A stretch of 64,000 nt of DNA from Bacteroidales bacterium (GTDB taxonomy: Bacteria > Bacteroidota > Bacteroidia > Bacteroidales > UBA932): positions 1 through 64,000 of the forward strand of contig JAFSJK010000034.1 of the NCBI GenBank assembly GCA_017439305.1, given 5' to 3'. Shown piece by piece: positions 20,301-27,769 of this stretch (positions within the stretch are counted from its first letter, which is position 1; each line of letters starts with the position of its first letter). Below the pieces are notes generated by a model. It was not told the origin of the DNA. It searched no databases and was given only the letters and a program-made list of their open reading frames with translations. Position numbers and translations under genes: made by a program.

Positions 20301-21757
20301 AGTACTATGACGGTTACTATCACTGGACCAGCGATCCTCTCTATGGCCCGATCTTCAAGGCCTTCGACGAGGAGAGTGTCATCAATGTCGAGGACAACGT
20401 CGACTTCGAGTATGACGCTGCTCAGGATGAGTTCAACGCGAGCGAACTCGAGGGCAAGCTCAAGGCTGCTGCCGATGCCGGTACCGCCAAGGGTTATGTC
20501 GACATCAAGAACGCCGAGGATACCGACGTCTATGCCTGGACCATGAAGTCCTTCACTTCCAGCGTCCTCGCTGGCGAGATCTTCAACAGTGGCGAGCGTT
20601 CCGCTGACGATCCGAACCTCTGGCTCGGCAACACCGTCACCCGCAACATCACCACCTACATCGGTGAGGAAGTGGAATTCCAGTTCATCTTCAACTACAA
20701 GGTTCCGGACTACAACTTCCTGCACCTGCGCTTCTACACCTTCAACAAGGATAAGGAAGTGGATGGCCTCATTCAGCAGCTTGACTTCGCTGACAACGAC
20801 GGTTCCGTTCTCTGGTGGTCTCAGGTCTACCCGTCCTACTTCACCACTGTCAAGGAAGAGGGTACCAACGAGACCGATGCTCAGAATCGCGTCAGCAACC
20901 GTTATGCCCTTGCTGATTACGATGTCGCTTACATCAACCTCGCCGAACTCGCGTTCAACGTCGTTGACGAGAACGATGACATCATTGAGGATGCCCAGCT
21001 CGAGGAACTCGGCCTGAACGTCAAGTTCGTCTACACCGACGAGACGCAGGGTGAGAAGGAACTTCCTGAGGTTGACAAGATCGATCCTGAATTCCTCCTC
21101 TACGAGAGCCTGTGGGTTGACAATACCATCTTCTACTACAGGACCAATGAGAAGAAGTTCATCCCGGCCCTCGGTCAGCTGACCCTCACCTCCGGTGACT
21201 ATGACTTCCCGGTTGCTACCCGCTTCGAGTTCCCGAAGAACTCCGTCAAGTTCCCTGAGGAAGTGCTCGACTACAGCACCTACGCCATGGTCCGCTGGAC
21301 TCCGTTCAAGGAGCCTGTTGCCAACGGCTTCACCATTGTCCTCGACGAGAACAAGATCTACCGTGAGCCTCTGTTCAAGGGTATGTTCCTCCAGGACAAC
21401 CGTCCGACCGGTGTCTCCTTCTATGTGATCAAGGATGGTGAGTGGGTTGTCGGTGACGCCGCTGAGAATGCGACGGCTGCCAGCAAGTCCAACGGTTACA
21501 TCAGCGGCATTGCTGCCAACGATGCTTACCACATCACCACTGACTTCGTCTATGACACCACCGGTATCCCGAACGAGCTCAAGAAACTCCTGTCCGTCGA
21601 GGTTGAGAACGGTGTCCCGTACGTGGTCTACAACTACACTTCCGAGGTCCAGTTCCACGGCGTCATCACCCTCCCGGTGGTCGTGAAGCTCGAGAATCCT
21701 TGGCAGGAGCAGCTCAAGTTCGTCTACAATGTTACCATCAAGGGTGTTGGTGACTAA
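17384..21757 (+). CDS. Giant coiled-coil lipoprotein, function unknown
   Basis: 1457 residues. Lipoprotein signal ending LLAAGC (Cys23) followed by acidic residues (TDYEVD), compatible with surface export in Bacteroidetes. Residues about 25-345 are charged heptad sequence with repeated Lys/Glu/Leu/Asp patterns, a long parallel coiled coil or helical stalk. The remaining ~1100 residues are very acidic and beta-rich with no domain I recognise and no transmembrane segment. Codons are strongly biased to GCT/GTT/GAC/GAG/CGT, unlike neighbours, suggesting very high expression. It directly follows the OmpA-type gene and is followed by a strong terminator. A major surface or filament-like protein is an inference only. 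Confidence 0.85.
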   Translation: MKVKFTKLAALLLAGAALLAAGCTDYEVDIQNVDKKVDALAAKTVADLEAQADALRAMINTLDNDLTNDISKIEDDVEALQGALDDLNSDFNKAIERIKALEDADENFQKAVEELGKKYDKLAEEKADKTALDAVKNELEALINSEIAKLDDRMKDAEAAIKEMKETTIPAINKQIEDLQNLKLDASTFEAYKEATATTISLMQDAIDELAAADEDFQEKIDEIIAKFDDYVLTSTFEEFVKIAATKEELEDMENTLKTYVDGKVKDVKDELDKVKEDMGKLDERVVNLENTVSDIVDELAFAEGDLQGYIDDAAANALESAIAYVDEQIAAIKDSLMYYITDIYNLLFANLQRIQSVVFVPTHDDLKMNMNVSIITQDAVNEETGETEKVAFYYGQPTEVTYKITPTEYAEWLAYYVNNYALDKAMSQLYKEYLDYSIPAVFFDVKPLQTRADEEEEETPELAILGVVNSDNETGEITFLVEPYGIASPEFIANANKPSYEFALGMMDDEDNFTPLTAYNIDTDESGDVVGENFLGVLYYLFGLEGYTIPVWKFEDHMMYELRKPFAASLTVYCPDADNFGLYMDGWTEGSSGDLEMDEYFIMSNEVSSTYSVLYPVVMTMDILPDPYKPELDENGEPVLDEDGYHVMVEALPDYQRLPYSSLRENPIGEDPAQEPKGYRVVLDQAVPAISVNGGEPMMLEEASDKYNLYYPSFYIEPVEFSYDKGTAESVDEENFIVSQPEGYLYEDVQFEEDGPTFDLYEIPLDKYAEVEMNPDKSAAERREAVGNIITGTYTFTSFLGSFSADGQVEITKPLGSVDLDAKIVWTWALDADVDHANFYEDAEMPYSRKAYEVNIDEEDAKSLEDNLAVTIQDFSKLEPTSLKVTYVDAETGEEVDATQDLVIENVTITEDGKLLADFSNFLWDTVYTIVAEYELESALITVNGTLTTVDRNREKVVIGPIEHTFIINGEEYYDGYYHWTSDPLYGPIFKAFDEESVINVEDNVDFEYDAAQDEFNASELEGKLKAAADAGTAKGYVDIKNAEDTDVYAWTMKSFTSSVLAGEIFNSGERSADDPNLWLGNTVTRNITTYIGEEVEFQFIFNYKVPDYNFLHLRFYTFNKDKEVDGLIQQLDFADNDGSVLWWSQVYPSYFTTVKEEGTNETDAQNRVSNRYALADYDVAYINLAELAFNVVDENDDIIEDAQLEELGLNVKFVYTDETQGEKELPEVDKIDPEFLLYESLWVDNTIFYYRTNEKKFIPALGQLTLTSGDYDFPVATRFEFPKNSVKFPEEVLDYSTYAMVRWTPFKEPVANGFTIVLDENKIYREPLFKGMFLQDNRPTGVSFYVIKDGEWVVGDAAENATAASKSNGYISGIAANDAYHITTDFVYDTTGIPNELKKLLSVEVENGVPYVVYNYTSEVQFHGVITLPVVVKLENPWQEQLKFVYNVTIKGVGD

Positions 21758-21780
21758 TCCCAAGCGAACTCCATGAAATC

Positions 21781-21813
21781 GGGCCGGTCCTTTCGGGGAC
21801 CGGCCCTTTTTTT
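21781..21813 (+). terminator. Terminator of the OmpA/lipoprotein operon
   Basis: Perfect 10-bp stem GGGCCGGTCC (21781-21790) / GGACCGGCCC (21797-21806), 6-nt loop, T7 at 21807-21813. Confidence 0.9.
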
Positions 21814-21829
21814 ATTTCGCCTTTCTTCT

Positions 21830-21837
21830 TATCTTTG
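21830..21837 (+). promoter_or_regulatory. -7 promoter box of the small OMP gene
   Basis: TATCTTTG, 23 nt before ATG 21861; -33 not clear. Confidence 0.55.
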
Positions 21838-21860
21838 TTTTCGGTTAGAATGATTGATCT

Positions 21861-22364
21861 ATGAAGAAGTCCGTTTATCTTATGCTGGCCGTCCTTACCG
21901 GCCTCTTCGTTTCCCAGAGCAGTTTTGCCATTCAGGATCCGGATGTTCCGGGTACCAAGCTGATTACTTTCCAGGCTGGTGGAGGTCCCGGGTTCGGGGG
22001 GCTCGTTTCCGGCAACATCGCCATTGCAAATCTGGGCGCCACTCACTTGTATGGCGGTCTGCAGCTGGGCGTCGATCTTCACAGCGGATATGGTTCCAAG
22101 CGGACGGATCTTTCACTGGCACCACGGATTACCCTGGGATTCAACCTTTCCCGGGTGGTCGAATTGCATTTCGGCGGTCTGGCCGGCATCGCGATGCGGA
22201 AGATCTCTTCGACCGGTTTCTCTCCGGATCCTTCGCTCCTGTTCTGCTATGGCGGTCTGGGCGGTTTCCGCTTCAATATTTCCCCGTCCGTAGGCATCAT
22301 CCTGGAAGGCTGCTATTCCAACTGTATGCCGTATGGTACGGGCGGCATCGCCTTGCGGTTCTAG
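21861..22364 (+). CDS. Small outer-membrane beta-barrel protein
   Basis: 167 residues with a signal peptide (MKKSVYLMLAVLTGLFVSQSSFA). The mature part alternates hydrophobic and glycine residues in short strands (FQAGGGPGFGG, LYGGLQLGVDLHSGY, LAPRITLGFNLS, VVELHFGGLAGIAM) and ends in GTGGIALRF with a C-terminal Phe, typical of an eight-stranded outer-membrane barrel. Specific function unknown. It is a single-gene unit with its own -7 box and a strong hairpin 26 nt after the stop. Confidence 0.8.
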   Translation: MKKSVYLMLAVLTGLFVSQSSFAIQDPDVPGTKLITFQAGGGPGFGGLVSGNIAIANLGATHLYGGLQLGVDLHSGYGSKRTDLSLAPRITLGFNLSRVVELHFGGLAGIAMRKISSTGFSPDPSLLFCYGGLGGFRFNISPSVGIILEGCYSNCMPYGTGGIALRF

Positions 22365-22390
22365 GCTAATACGCTACATACCAAAGAATT

Positions 22391-22420
22391 GGCCGGGTCT
22401 CCTCCCCAAGAGACCCGGCC
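22391..22420. terminator. Hairpin between convergent OMP and galM genes
   Basis: Perfect 11-bp stem GGCCGGGTCTC (22391-22401) / GAGACCCGGCC (22410-22420), 8-nt loop. There is no good T-run on either strand, so terminator efficiency is uncertain. Confidence 0.6.
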
Positions 22421-22473
22421 GGTATATAAAACGAACTTAACAAATAGACACGAATTAACTTCGATGTCCAATG

Positions 22474-22504
22474 CAAAGATAGATTCTTTTACTCAGATAA
22501 GCAA
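22474..22504 (-). promoter_or_regulatory. Orphan consensus promoter pointing at the OMP 3' end
   Basis: On the minus strand: -33 TTG (22504-22502), 20-nt spacer, -7 TATCTTTG (22481-22474). No minus-strand gene starts downstream. A transcript starting near 22467 would meet the hairpin at 22391-22420 after about 50-75 nt, or run antisense to the OMP gene. Confidence 0.5.
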
Positions 22505-22520
22505 CAAATTTACGGATTTC

Positions 22521-22565
22521 AAGTAAAATAAATTATTTTACTTATAAATTAAAAGATTTTACTTA
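22521..22565. repeat. AT-rich palindrome with direct repeats
   Basis: Perfect inverted repeat of 11-bp arms around one central base (22521-22531 and 22533-22543, AAGTAAAATAA). ATTTTACTTA occurs at 22535-22544 and again at 22556-22565, the second copy overlapping the galM stop. A related TTTTACTCA lies near 22488. This is an AT-rich island in otherwise GC-rich DNA. Confidence 0.6.
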
Positions 22566-23702
22566 TTTCACGCTGAACGCGAAGACGCAGTGGCTGTGGT
22601 AGGTTTCGCCCGGACGGAGGATGACGGACGGCCAGTCTGCCTTGTTGGGGGAGTCCGGATAGTGCTGCGTTTCCAGGCAGATTGCGTGGCGCTGGTTGTA
22701 CACGACGCCTTTCTTGCCAGTGACGGTTCCGTTCAGGAAGTTGCCGGAATACACCTGGATGCCGGGCTCGTCGGTATAGACCTTGAGGTCGATGCCGGAA
22801 GCGGGGCAATATAACTCGACAGCGACCTGGCTGAGGTCACCGGCGGTGTCCAGGACCCAGTTGTGGTCGTAGCCGTTGCCGTTGCGGACCTGCTCGTTGT
22901 CGGCCGTGATGCCGTCGCTGATCAGGTGGGCCGTCGTAAAGTCGAACGGAGTTTCGGCCACCGGAGCGATCTCACCCGTGGTCATGTACGTGTTGTCCAC
23001 CGGCGTGTAGTTGGAGGCATTGACGTATAGGATGTCGTCCACGATGCTGTGGCCGGCCGGATCGCCGGACAGGTTGAAATAGGAGTGGTTGGTCATGTTG
23101 ATGACCGTAGGGGCGTCGGTTGTGGCCTCGTAGGCAATCTCGATCTTGTTGTCGGCGGTGAGGGTGTAGGTGACGTACGCCTTGACTTCACCCGGGAATT
23201 TGTTGTCACCATCGGGGGAGACGCGGAGGAGCTTCACATGGGAAGCATCGGCCTCGACGCACTCATAGACCTGGTACTGCCAGCCGGTGGGGCCGCCGTG
23301 GAGGCAGTGCTGGAAGTTGTTCTGCGGCAGCTGGTACTCCGTTCCGTCGATGGTGATCTTACCCTGGTTGATCCGGTTCGCGTAGCGGCCGATGGCGGCG
23401 CCGAAGTCGGAGGCGTTGTTCTCCGGGAAGTAGTCAGTGATCTTGTCGAATCCGAGGACGACGTCCTGCATCTTGCCGTCCTTGTCCGGGACCATGATGG
23501 ACACGATGCGGCCGCCGAAGTTGGTGATGCACACTTCCATACCGGCCTCGTTGGTGAGGGTGTAGAGGGCGGTGGGGGCGTCGTTGTAGGTTCCGATGAA
23601 GTCATCCGGATTCAGACCAGAAGCCGTGAGGACGGGTTCTTTTTTCTGGTTGCAGCCGGCGATGACAGCCGCTGCGAAGAAAAGGGTCAGTAACTTTTTC
23701 AT
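22563..23702 (-). CDS. galM: Aldose 1-epimerase (mutarotase), lipoprotein form
   Basis: Interconverts alpha and beta anomers of hexoses such as galactose or glucose. 379 residues from the chosen start (MKKLLTLFFAAAVIAGC lipoprotein signal). An upstream in-frame ATG at 23726 is rejected because it would bury the signal peptide. Family motifs: ITNFGGRIVSIMVPD, IGRYANRINQGK, CLHGGPTGWQ, MTNHSYFNLSG with the catalytic His, and the catalytic Glu in HAICLETQHYPDSPN. Divergent from the sugar permease/kinase pair, whose substrate it would feed from the periplasm. Confidence 0.93.
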   Translation of the reverse strand: MKKLLTLFFAAAVIAGCNQKKEPVLTASGLNPDDFIGTYNDAPTALYTLTNEAGMEVCITNFGGRIVSIMVPDKDGKMQDVVLGFDKITDYFPENNASDFGAAIGRYANRINQGKITIDGTEYQLPQNNFQHCLHGGPTGWQYQVYECVEADASHVKLLRVSPDGDNKFPGEVKAYVTYTLTADNKIEIAYEATTDAPTVINMTNHSYFNLSGDPAGHSIVDDILYVNASNYTPVDNTYMTTGEIAPVAETPFDFTTAHLISDGITADNEQVRNGNGYDHNWVLDTAGDLSQVAVELYCPASGIDLKVYTDEPGIQVYSGNFLNGTVTGKKGVVYNQRHAICLETQHYPDSPNKADWPSVILRPGETYHSHCVFAFSVK

Positions 23703-23754
23703 ATGCTTGTTTTGTTGTAGGGTCATCAGTTATACAAAGTTGCGAAATTTTTTC

Positions 23755-23762
23755 TATATTTG
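23755..23762 (+). promoter_or_regulatory. -7 promoter box of the sugar permease operon
   Basis: TATATTTG, 52 nt before ATG 23815; a TTG at 23740 is too close to be a normal -33 element. Confidence 0.5.
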
Positions 23763-23814
23763 AGAGATTATTGGGAATAACGACGATAATTTTTAACTAT
23801 AAAACACAAGACAA

Positions 23815-25107
23815 ATGACTGAAACCAAAAAAAACAGTAATCTGGTAGCCATTATCACGATGTGTTTCATCTTCGCGATGATTTCCTTCGTGACCAATAT
23901 GGCGGCCCCGTTCGGCAACATCTGGAAGGGCCAGTACAGCTGGGCCGGAATGATGGGCAACATGATGAATTTTGCCGCGTACCTGTTCATGGGTATCCCC
24001 GCCGGCAAGATGCTCCTCAAGGTGGGTTACAAGAAGACCACCCTCATCGCCTTGGCTACCGGCTTCGTGGGCATTGTGATCCAGTGGCTCTCCAGCCGTT
24101 CCTTCCTGGGCGGCAGCGCCGTGTATGTCTATCTCCTGGGCGCTTTCATCTGCGGTTTCTGCGTCTGCATGCTCAATACCGTGGTGAACCCGATGCTGAA
24201 CATGCTGGGTGGCGGCGGCAACCGCGGTAACCAGCTGATCCAGACCGGTGGTACCCTGAATTCCCTGGTCGGTACCCTGACCCCGCTCCTGGTGGGTATC
24301 CTCATCGGCACGGTGACCGAGAATACCAAGATGTCCGACGTGGCTCCGCTGCTGTTCATCGCGATGGGCGTGTTCGCAATCGCTTTCGTGATCATCTCCC
24401 TGGTGAAGATTCCCGAGCCGGCTCAGGAGCGCAAAACCACGGTCTATGAGCACAGTGCGTGGAATTTCCGTCATTTCGTGCTGGGCGCCGTCGCCATCTT
24501 CTTCTATGTGGGTATCGAGATCGGTATCCCTGCCCAGGTGAACTTCTTCCTGTCCGATGCCTCTTCCCGGGGCGCCGGCATCCTGGTGAACGGTGCGGCC
24601 GTGGGCGGTGCCGTCGCTGCTGTGTACTGGCTCCTCATGATGATCGGCCGGTTCTGCAGCACCCTCATTTCTGGTAAGGTTTCCACCCGCACCCAGATGA
24701 CAGTCGTGAGCACGGTGGCCATTCTCCTCGTCCTCGCCGCCATCTTCACCCCGAAGACCGTGACCATCAGCATGCCTGGCTACAGCGCTGCCGACGGTTT
24801 CACGATGTTCGACCAGGTTCCGCTGAGCTGCCTGTTCCTCGTCCTCTGCGGTCTGTGCACCTCCATCATGTGGGGCGCCATCTTCAATCTCGCCGTGGAA
24901 GGTCTGGGCAAGTACACCGAAGCCGCTTCCGGTATCTTCATGATGCTGGTGGTGGGCGGTGGCATCATGCCGCTCATCCAGGAATACATGGCCAAGGGGG
25001 TTGGCTACATGAACAGCTACTGGCTCGTCGTTGCGATGCTGGCCTATCTGCTCTACTATGCCCTCATCGGTTCCAAGAACGTGAACAAGGATATCCCGGT
25101 TGACTAA
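23815..25107 (+). CDS. FucP/GluP-type MFS sugar permease
   Basis: 430 residues with about twelve transmembrane helices. It resembles proton-coupled fucose/glucose/galactose permeases of Bacteroidetes: the N-terminal domain has NMAAPFGNIWKG and MGIPAGKMLLKVGYKKT; the C-terminal domain has GGGIMPLIQEYMA. The exact hexose is not determinable. Its TAA stop shares one base with the ATG of the ROK kinase (TAATG), so the two are translationally coupled. With galM across the divergent promoter region this forms an uptake, anomerisation and phosphorylation set. Confidence 0.88.
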   Translation: MTETKKNSNLVAIITMCFIFAMISFVTNMAAPFGNIWKGQYSWAGMMGNMMNFAAYLFMGIPAGKMLLKVGYKKTTLIALATGFVGIVIQWLSSRSFLGGSAVYVYLLGAFICGFCVCMLNTVVNPMLNMLGGGGNRGNQLIQTGGTLNSLVGTLTPLLVGILIGTVTENTKMSDVAPLLFIAMGVFAIAFVIISLVKIPEPAQERKTTVYEHSAWNFRHFVLGAVAIFFYVGIEIGIPAQVNFFLSDASSRGAGILVNGAAVGGAVAAVYWLLMMIGRFCSTLISGKVSTRTQMTVVSTVAILLVLAAIFTPKTVTISMPGYSAADGFTMFDQVPLSCLFLVLCGLCTSIMWGAIFNLAVEGLGKYTEAASGIFMMLVVGGGIMPLIQEYMAKGVGYMNSYWLVVAMLAYLLYYALIGSKNVNKDIPVD

Positions 25108-26072
25108 TGAATATGGCACAAGATCTCGTAATCGGTATCGACGTAGGCGGCCAGACCGCCAAATGCGGCGTCGTGGACGCCCGTGGCAACCTCGTTGCCC
25201 AGACGGTCATCAGCTCGGAGAATACCACCAACGCGGAAGAATTCGTGTCGGCCCTCGCCGAGGCGCTGAACCGCATCATCGTGGAAGCCAAGGCCGAAGG
25301 TTGCATCCGCGGCATCGGAGTAGGTATTCCGAACGGTAACTTCTATACGGGGGTCGTGGAGAACGCCGTGAACCTCGTATGGGCCCAGGGCGGCAACATC
25401 CCGTTTGCCAAGATGCTCCAGGAGCAGATGAACGGCATCCCCGTGTCCCTGACCAACGATGCGAACGCCGCTGCGATGGGTGAAATGACCTACGGCGCTG
25501 CCCGCGGTATGAAGAACTTCATCATGATCACCCTTGGTACCGGTGTCGGTTCCGGCATCGTGATCAACGGGGAGGTGGTTTACGGACACGACGGATTCGC
25601 CGGCGAACTTGGCCACACCTGCGCCGTCCGCCACAACGGCCGCCGCTGCAACTGCGGCAAGGACGGCTGCCTGGAGACCTATGCCTCCGCTACCGGCGTC
25701 GCCCGTACCGCCCGCGAATGGCTGGACATGACCGACGAACCCTCGCTCCTGCGATCCTTGGACAAGATCAAGTCCAAGAACGTGTACGAGGCCGCGAAGG
25801 AAGGTGATAAGCTCGCCCTCCGTGTGTTCGAATACACCGGCCGCATCCTCGGCGAGAAGTTTGCGGACTTCATCGAGTTCTCCGCCCCGGAGGCCATCGT
25901 CCTCTTCGGCGGCCTCGCCCGTGCCCGTGAGTTCCTGGAGGAACCCATCCGCAAGGCGATGGACGAGAACGTCATTCCGCTCTGGCGCGGCAAGGTGAAG
26001 CTCGTCTTCTCCCAGCTCAAGGAATCCGACGCCGCCATCCTCGGCGCCTCCGCCCTGGCCTGGGAGCTGTAA
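25107..26072 (+). CDS. ROK-family glucokinase
   Basis: 321 residues. ATP-dependent hexose kinase of the ROK family: phosphate-binding GIDVGGQTAKCGVVD at the N-terminus, TNDANAAAMGE with the catalytic Asp, LGTGVGSGIVINGEVVYG, and the zinc-binding ROK signature CNCGKDGCLETYAS. It lacks an N-terminal helix-turn-helix, so it is an enzyme rather than a NagC-type repressor. A start at 25113 (MAQDL) is also possible; 25107 is preferred because it overlaps the permease stop. Confidence 0.92.
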   Translation: MNMAQDLVIGIDVGGQTAKCGVVDARGNLVAQTVISSENTTNAEEFVSALAEALNRIIVEAKAEGCIRGIGVGIPNGNFYTGVVENAVNLVWAQGGNIPFAKMLQEQMNGIPVSLTNDANAAAMGEMTYGAARGMKNFIMITLGTGVGSGIVINGEVVYGHDGFAGELGHTCAVRHNGRRCNCGKDGCLETYASATGVARTAREWLDMTDEPSLLRSLDKIKSKNVYEAAKEGDKLALRVFEYTGRILGEKFADFIEFSAPEAIVLFGGLARAREFLEEPIRKAMDENVIPLWRGKVKLVFSQLKESDAAILGASALAWEL

Positions 26073-26098
26073 AAGCCCATTTTTCCCGGCTTGGTATT

Positions 26099-26159
26099 TA
26101 GATAAAAGGACAGGGTCCGGACGACTTTTTTCGGAGTCCGGACCCTGTCCTTTTATCTA
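26099..26159. terminator. Bidirectional terminator, unusually long stem
   Basis: Perfect 24-bp stem (26099-26122 with 26136-26159) and 13-nt loop with T6. The outer part of each arm is TAGATAAAAGG / CCTTTTATCTA, supplying T-rich ends on both strands. It lies between the convergent kinase and arabinose operons. Confidence 0.8.
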
Positions 26160-26175
26160 TAATCGCGCAATCAGG

Positions 26176-27768
26176 CTACTTCTTGTACCGTACGGCGCAC
26201 TGCTCGATGGGCAGGGCGGCCTTGTAGTTCGCGAGGTAGGCGTCAAAGCCGGCGACCTCCTCCGGAGTGGGGGCGATCTCTTCGCCGGTGTTGCCTGCGA
26301 AGACCACCTGCTCCAGGAAGTCGGGGAGGCTCAGGCCGGCGGGATTGTTCACGAGGAAGGAACCCAGCAGGGCAATGCCCCAGGCGCCGCCTTCGCCCGC
26401 CGTCTCCATGACGGAGATGGGGGAGTTCAGGGCAGCGGCGAGGATGCGTTGTCCCACGCCCTTGGTCTTGAACAGGCCGCCGTGGCCAGTAATCCGGTCC
26501 ACCTGCACTTTTTCGTCCTTGAACAGGATGTCGTTGCCCAGCTTGAGCACGCCTACGGCGCCGCACAGGTGCGCCCGCATGAAATTCGCGAGGTTGAACT
26601 TGTCGCCCGCGGAGCGGATGAACATCGGACGGCCTTCCGCGAGGCCGGTCACAGGCTCTCCGGAAATGTAGTTGAACGAAACGAGTCCGCCGCAGTCGGC
26701 GTCTCCCGTCAGCGCGTGGTTGTACAGTTTGCCGAAGATCGTGCCCATGTCCACAGGTACCCCCAACAATTCCTGATACTCACGGAACAGACCCACCCAG
26801 GCGTTCAGGTCCGACGTGCAGTTGTTGCAGTGGACCATCGCGACGGGTGCGCCGTCCGGCGTGGTGACCATGTCGATGACCTCGTACGGCTGGGACAGGT
26901 CCTTCTCCATCACAATCATCGAGAAGGAGGAAGTTCCGGCGGATACGTTGCCCGTACGCGGCTTGACTGCGTTCGTGGCGACCATGCCGGTACCTGCATC
27001 GCCTTCCGGCGGGCAGAAGGGAACGCCAGCGGCAAGGTTTCCGGTCGGATCCAGCCGGAGGGCGCCGTCCTCGGTGAGGACGCCGGCGCTTTCGCCTGCG
27101 AGCAGCACCTTGGGCAGGATGTCGCGCAGTTTCCAGGGATAGCCCTTGGGGGCCACGAGGCAGTCGAAGGCCTCGATCCGCTTTTCATCGAAGTCGCGGG
27201 TTGTGGCGTCGATGGGCATCATGCCCGACGCGTCACCCACACCCAGCACCTTGCGTCCGGTGAGTTTCCAGTGGATGTAACCGGCGAGCGTGGTGAAGAA
27301 ATCGACGTCCTTCACGTGCGGCTCCCCGTCCAGGATGCACTGGTAAAGGTGGGACAGGCTCCAGCGGAGGGGCATGTTGAAGTTGAACAGTTCCGACAGC
27401 TCCTTGGCCGCGGCCCCCGTGTTGGTGTTCCGCCAGGTGCGGAAGGGGACGAGCAGGCGCTCGGCGGCGTCGAAGGCCATATAGCCGTGCATCATCGCGC
27501 TGATGCCGATGGCTGCGAGCGAGGTGATCTCCACGCCGTAGTGGTGCCGGACATCCCGGCGCAGGTCGGCGTAGCAGTCCTGCAGGCCGTTCCAGATGGC
27601 TTCCAGGCTGTAGGTCCACAGGCCGTCCACCAGCTGGTTCTCCCACTCGTGGCTGCCCTGTGCGATGGGCTTGTGCTCAGGATCGATGAGCACCGCCTTG
27701 ATGCGGGTCGAGCCGAACTCGATGCCGAGCACGGCTCTTCCCTCGGTAATTACGGATTTGGCGTCCAT
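26176..27768 (-). CDS. araB: FGGY-family carbohydrate kinase, probable L-ribulokinase
   Basis: 530 residues. N-terminal phosphate-1 loop LGIEFGSTRIKAVLIDP, middle MHGYMAF and FRTWRNTNTG, and the C-terminal ATPase half with GNVSAGTSSFSMIV and GHGGLFKTKGVGQRILAAAL. Sequence alone does not separate ribulokinase from xylulokinase, but it is the last gene of araR-araT-araD-araA and starts 1 nt after araA stops. That is the arrangement of the Bacteroides arabinose operon, whose kinase is of this atypical FGGY type. Confidence 0.85.
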   Translation of the reverse strand: MDAKSVITEGRAVLGIEFGSTRIKAVLIDPEHKPIAQGSHEWENQLVDGLWTYSLEAIWNGLQDCYADLRRDVRHHYGVEITSLAAIGISAMMHGYMAFDAAERLLVPFRTWRNTNTGAAAKELSELFNFNMPLRWSLSHLYQCILDGEPHVKDVDFFTTLAGYIHWKLTGRKVLGVGDASGMMPIDATTRDFDEKRIEAFDCLVAPKGYPWKLRDILPKVLLAGESAGVLTEDGALRLDPTGNLAAGVPFCPPEGDAGTGMVATNAVKPRTGNVSAGTSSFSMIVMEKDLSQPYEVIDMVTTPDGAPVAMVHCNNCTSDLNAWVGLFREYQELLGVPVDMGTIFGKLYNHALTGDADCGGLVSFNYISGEPVTGLAEGRPMFIRSAGDKFNLANFMRAHLCGAVGVLKLGNDILFKDEKVQVDRITGHGGLFKTKGVGQRILAAALNSPISVMETAGEGGAWGIALLGSFLVNNPAGLSLPDFLEQVVFAGNTGEEIAPTPEEVAGFDAYLANYKAALPIEQCAVRYKK

Positions 27769-27769
27769 C

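Noticed and set aside
17354-21763. Open frame of 1469 codons antisense to the giant lipoprotein gene
   Set aside because: It is produced by codon choice: the sense gene avoids Leu TTA/CTA and Ser TCA codons, which would give antisense stops. Its translation is low-complexity Val/Asp/Leu/Gly sequence with no domain, and the sense frame has a lipoprotein signal, promoter and terminator.
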